The notes beneath the pieces were generated by a model that made no database searches, was not told the DNA's origin, and saw nothing but the letters and a program-made list of their open reading frames with translations. A stretch of 34,145 nucleotides of DNA from Acholeplasmataceae bacterium (GTDB lineage: Bacteria; Bacillota_I; Bacilli_A; Acholeplasmatales; Acholeplasmataceae), in NCBI GenBank assembly GCA_021736335.1, contig JAIPGC010000008.1, positions 1 through 34,145 on the forward strand. The letters run 5' to 3'. This document shows, piece by piece, positions 33,605 through 34,145 of the stretch. The position numbers and the translations under genes are program-made. Position 1 is the first letter of the stretch. Each line of letters begins with the position of its first letter.

Positions 33605-34145
33605 ATGAAATTAAACAAACCAACAGCACAATTTTACATTCCTGATCAAGTACCTATTAAAGAAGCTCTTTTTCGAACAACACATATGTCAATTGCAGCA
33701 CATCAAGATGATTTGGAAATCATGGCTTACGATGGTATCTTGAAATGTTTTGCTCAAGAAAACTTATGGTTTACAGGTGTAGTAGTGACCAATGGATCAG
33801 GCTCTGCACGAGATGGCATCTATAAAAACTACACCGATAGCCAAATGATGGAAGTCAGAAAGCTTGAGCAAAAAAAGGCTGCTTATATTGGTGAATTTGG
33901 TGCACTTGCTCTTTTGGATTATTCTAGTTCTGAAACCAAAGATCCAAACAATGACCAATTAATCTTAGAGCTCAAGGCATTATTAGAATTAGCACAACCT
34001 GGAATTCTATATACGCACAATTTAGCAGACAAACATGATACACATATTGGTGTTACAACAAAAGTCATTCGTGCCATTCGATTAATGGATAAGAAGATAA
34101 GACCAAAAGCTGTTTATGGATGTGAAGTTTGGAGAGACTTAGATT
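33605..34145 (+). CDS. PIG-L/LmbE-family deacetylase (3' end outside window)
   Basis: The open frame runs from ATG 33605, after AGAGGTG (33594-33600), to the window end: 180 codons, no stop. The PIG-L zinc motif AHPDDxE appears as A32-H33-Q-D-D-L-E38, the next conserved parts are TNGSGSARDG and R-x2-E-x3-A (RKLEQKKAA), and the third metal ligand lies in HDTHIG. The family removes acetyl groups from GlcNAc-containing substrates. The Pro to Gln change in the first motif is uncommon, but metal ligands are kept. It is co-transcribed with the ROK-like gene, which supports work on a GlcNAc-type sugar. Confidence 0.85.
   Translation, partial: MKLNKPTAQFYIPDQVPIKEALFRTTHMSIAAHQDDLEIMAYDGILKCFAQENLWFTGVVVTNGSGSARDGIYKNYTDSQMMEVRKLEQKKAAYIGEFGALALLDYSSSETKDPNNDQLILELKALLELAQPGILYTHNLADKHDTHIGVTTKVIRAIRLMDKKIRPKAVYGCEVWRDLD

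Noticed and set aside
1-34145. Possible use of TGA as tryptophan (genetic code 4)
   Set aside because: Conserved Trp positions use TGG and several genes end in TGA with overlapping downstream starts, so the standard bacterial code applies.

Overview
The window looks like a chromosome segment from a low-GC, wall-less-type Firmicute relative, most likely of the Acholeplasma / Izemoplasma kind (Mollicutes using the standard code). The reasons are as follows. Base composition and codon choice are strongly AT-biased. TGA is used as a real stop codon (for example at 1093-1095, 7631-7633 and 30964-30966), while tryptophan is encoded by TGG, which argues against Mycoplasma code 4. Shine-Dalgarno sites and sigma-A-like promoters are Bacillus-like. 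Gene order matches known Bacillus subtilis neighbourhoods but lacks the sporulation genes that interrupt them there (spoVS, cotE, spoIVA). The genus assignment is inference. No tRNA, rRNA, CRISPR array, insertion sequence or prophage was seen, and no gene-free gap exceeds about 210 bases.

Layout. 1-342 is the end of recA. 448-2934 is a compact three-gene operon: a stand-alone cobalamin-binding sensor-like protein, an FtsX/MacB-type permease and its ATPase. 2955-3575 (minus) is a small one-pass membrane protein. 3774-9729 is an RNA-decay and tRNA-modification block (rny, ymdB-like, miaB, ricA-like) followed by an unrecognised membrane-anchored protein. 9756-15769 is mutS-mutL-miaA-aroK-aroQ, then efp (15825), rluB (16505), and cmk, an S1-repeat protein, der and gpsA (17298-21673), then the nucleoid protein HU (21776). 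From 22164 the content becomes more individual: an ankyrin-repeat protein, an exporter-like membrane protein fused to a degenerate HAD domain behind a structured leader, a convergent pair (GH17-like glycosidase and CPBP protease, minus strand), the rdgB-yfcE operon that continues into a TPR protein with degenerate GGDEF and EAL domains and a HEPN-like protein, and finally a ROK-like kinase with a long N-terminal extension next to a PIG-L-type deacetylase cut by the window end.

The core genes cooperate in RNA turnover (RNase Y with RicA), tRNA and rRNA modification (MiaA and MiaB act in sequence on A37; RluB), translation (EF-P, S1-like protein, Der), mismatch repair (MutS/MutL, with RecA nearby), and nucleotide and lipid precursor supply (Cmk, RdgB, GpsA). 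The parts most likely to hold undescribed biology are the TPR/degenerate GGDEF-EAL plus HEPN-like pair (27979-32027), the cobalamin-sensor plus ABC exporter operon (448-2934), the exporter/pseudo-HAD fusion with its leader (23210-24737), and the acidic SAP-like membrane protein upstream of mutS (8065-9729).
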